DNA of 44,741 bases from CAXSEF01 sp964236535 (lineage in GTDB: Bacteria; Pseudomonadota; Alphaproteobacteria; Acetobacterales; Acetobacteraceae): assembly GCA_964236535.1 (NCBI GenBank), contig CAXSEF010000016.1, positions 1 through 44,741 on the forward strand, in the 5' to 3' direction. The notes beneath the pieces are model-generated. The model had not been told where the DNA came from, did not search any database, and saw nothing but the letters and a program-made list of their open reading frames with translations. Below are positions 43,851 to 44,741 of this stretch, piece by piece. How positions within the stretch are numbered: position 1 is the first letter of the stretch; the number at the start of each line of letters is the position of its first letter. The position numbers and the translations under genes are program-made.

Positions 43851-43978
43851 CAAGCGAGGCAAGGCTGGGCTCCGCCCAGACCCGCCAAAGGCCTTGAGGC
43901 CTTTGGAAACCCGTCTCTCAAGCACAGGGATTCCACAGGCTGGCGTTTGGCGGAGTCCAGGGCAGAGCCTCTGGCCGG
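43851..43978 (+). repeat. Mosaic palindromic repeat, copy J
   Basis: A nearly complete plus-strand copy lacking the outermost ends: CAAGGCTGGGCTCCGCCCAG, CCAAAGGCCTTGAGGCCTTTGG, CGTCTCTCAAGCACAGGGAT, CCACAGGCTGGCGTTTGGCGG, and CCAGGGCAGAGCCTCTGG. It ends 4 bp beyond the MOSC gene stop codon. Together with the TGTCCGG array it fills the 339-bp gap between eutB and the MOSC gene. Confidence 0.8.
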
Positions 43979-43982
43979 CGGG

Positions 43983-44741
43983 TCAGGCGGCGACCGTCAC
44001 CGGGTCCCCCACGGCGATCCGGCCGTCCTCGATCACCTCCAGGTAGACGCCCAGGTCGGGGTGGCCGTAGTGGCGCACGAGGGTCGTGGCCAGCCGGGTG
44101 TCGCGTTCGGCGGTCAGCGGGTTGACGTCGATCGCGGCGCAGCGCCGGGTGCGCCGGACGCAGCGCAGGCGCATCGCGCCGATTTGCACCTCGCGCCCGA
44201 CCCAGCCCAGCTCCGCACCCGGGGGCAGCCCGTCGAGGTGGATGTTGGCGCGGAAGCGCAGCGGGTGCAGCTCGACGCCGGCGACCTCGGACAGGGCGCG
44301 CACGCTGGCCAGGCTGACGACCGAGACCGCGCGCATCATCGCCGGCGACAGGCTGCTCACGTCGGTGAAGCGGTGGCCGGGCGCCGAGACCAGGCGGATG
44401 TCGCCGCGTGCGGCGTCGCCGGCGAAGCGGGTGAAGAAGGCGCCGGCGGCGGCGCGGCCCCGGGGGTCGGAGAGGTCGGCGCGCAGGACCTCGGCGCCGT
44501 CCCGTGCGACGGCGAGGGTGGCGGTGTCGGGGTCGTAGCGGGTGCGCAGGGCGGCGAGGCTTCCGTTGGCGCGGAGCATGAGGAAGCGGCCCTTGTCGAG
44601 CGGCTCCGGGCGGGCGGGGTCGAAGCGGGTGGTGCCGAGGGCGAGCGCGTAGGCGCGGTCGTGCGCGAGGCCGTCCGCCCGGGTGAGCGCCAGGTGGTCG
44701 CGCGGCTCGGGGGACAGGCCCTTCACCGGGTAGCGGTGCAG
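43983..44741 (-). CDS. MOSC-domain protein (YcbX-like), cut by the window edge
   Basis: At least 253 residues; the frame is open through the last base, starting LHRYPVKGLSPEP, so only a few N-terminal residues are missing. The N-terminal beta-barrel region is followed by the MOSC core: VVSLASVRALSEVAG, HPLRFRANIHLDGL, ELGWVGREVQIGAMRLRCVR then CAAIDVNPLTAERDT, in which RCVRRTRRC supplies the metal/sulfur-linked cysteines of the family. YcbX-type proteins work with the molybdenum cofactor, for example in reducing N-hydroxylated compounds. It is upstream of eutB on the same strand but separated by 339 bp, so it is probably a separate unit. Confidence 0.88.
   Translation of the reverse strand: MHRYPVKGLSPEPRDHLALTRADGLAHDRAYALALGTTRFDPARPEPLDKGRFLMLRANGSLAALRTRYDPDTATLAVARDGAEVLRADLSDPRGRAAAGAFFTRFAGDAARGDIRLVSAPGHRFTDVSSLSPAMMRAVSVVSLASVRALSEVAGVELHPLRFRANIHLDGLPPGAELGWVGREVQIGAMRLRCVRRTRRCAAIDVNPLTAERDTRLATTLVRHYGHPDLGVYLEVIEDGRIAVGDPVTVAA

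Noticed and set aside
43644..43925. Upstream N-terminal extension of EutB through the palindrome array
   Set aside because: The frame is open but translates the palindromes into Arg/Pro/Ser repeats; EutB homologues begin at the ATG at 43643.

Overview
The window is very GC-rich (roughly 70% by eye) and densely coding, with little strand bias. Its gene set points to an alphaproteobacterium, most likely Acetobacteraceae/Rhodospirillales. The clues are alr coupled to mlaE-mlaF, a serine cycle type serine-glyoxylate aminotransferase, a DUF3551-like secreted protein, Tat-exported and quinone-linked redox enzymes, and many GTG/TTG starts. This placement is inference from gene content, not a database match. 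I see no rRNA, tRNA, CRISPR array or intact insertion sequence. A 100-N gap at 23672-23771 shows that this is a draft scaffold.

Layout. 0.3-3.5 kb (minus): a surface-glycan acetylation set (frameshifted TauE/SafE permease, MBOAT acyltransferase, AlgJ/AlgX-like protein). 4.0-5.4 kb (plus): a TPR-glycosyltransferase. 5.6-8.5 kb (minus): alr-mlaE-mlaF (peptidoglycan D-alanine and outer-membrane lipid transport). 8.7-11.2 kb (plus): an esterase and serine-glyoxylate aminotransferase with a clear terminator. 11.6-20.9 kb: a formate dehydrogenase region. The catalytic gene fdhA (minus) is read through an in-frame UGA with a textbook bacterial SECIS hairpin, so it is a selenoprotein. The iron-sulfur and NrfD membrane subunits lie divergently on the plus strand behind a 77-residue protein. 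A molybdate/tungstate importer (modA plus a fused permease-ATPase modBC) follows and presumably feeds the metal cofactor. 21.2-28.2 kb: two glycosyltransferases converge on two methyltransferases (surface glycan). 28.5-30.5 kb: small secreted or metal-linked proteins. 30.7-34.6 kb: a tight larC-larE-larB operon for the nickel-pincer nucleotide cofactor, ending in a Tat-signalled aldo/keto reductase and lacking larA. 34.8-41.0 kb (minus): a complete RND efflux system. 41.3-43.6 kb (minus): eutB-eutC ethanolamine ammonia-lyase without microcompartment genes, preceded by an array of TGTCCGG palindromes. The window ends inside a MOSC-domain gene.

The most distinctive non-coding signal is a family of about 190-bp mosaic elements. 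Each is a chain of short palindromes (CCAGAGGC/GCCTCTGG, CCAAAGGC/GCCTTTGG, CTGGGC/GCCCAG) with imperfect ATACCA/TGGTAT ends. At least ten full or partial copies lie between genes, mostly at 3' ends, and one has become the C-terminal coding end of eutC.
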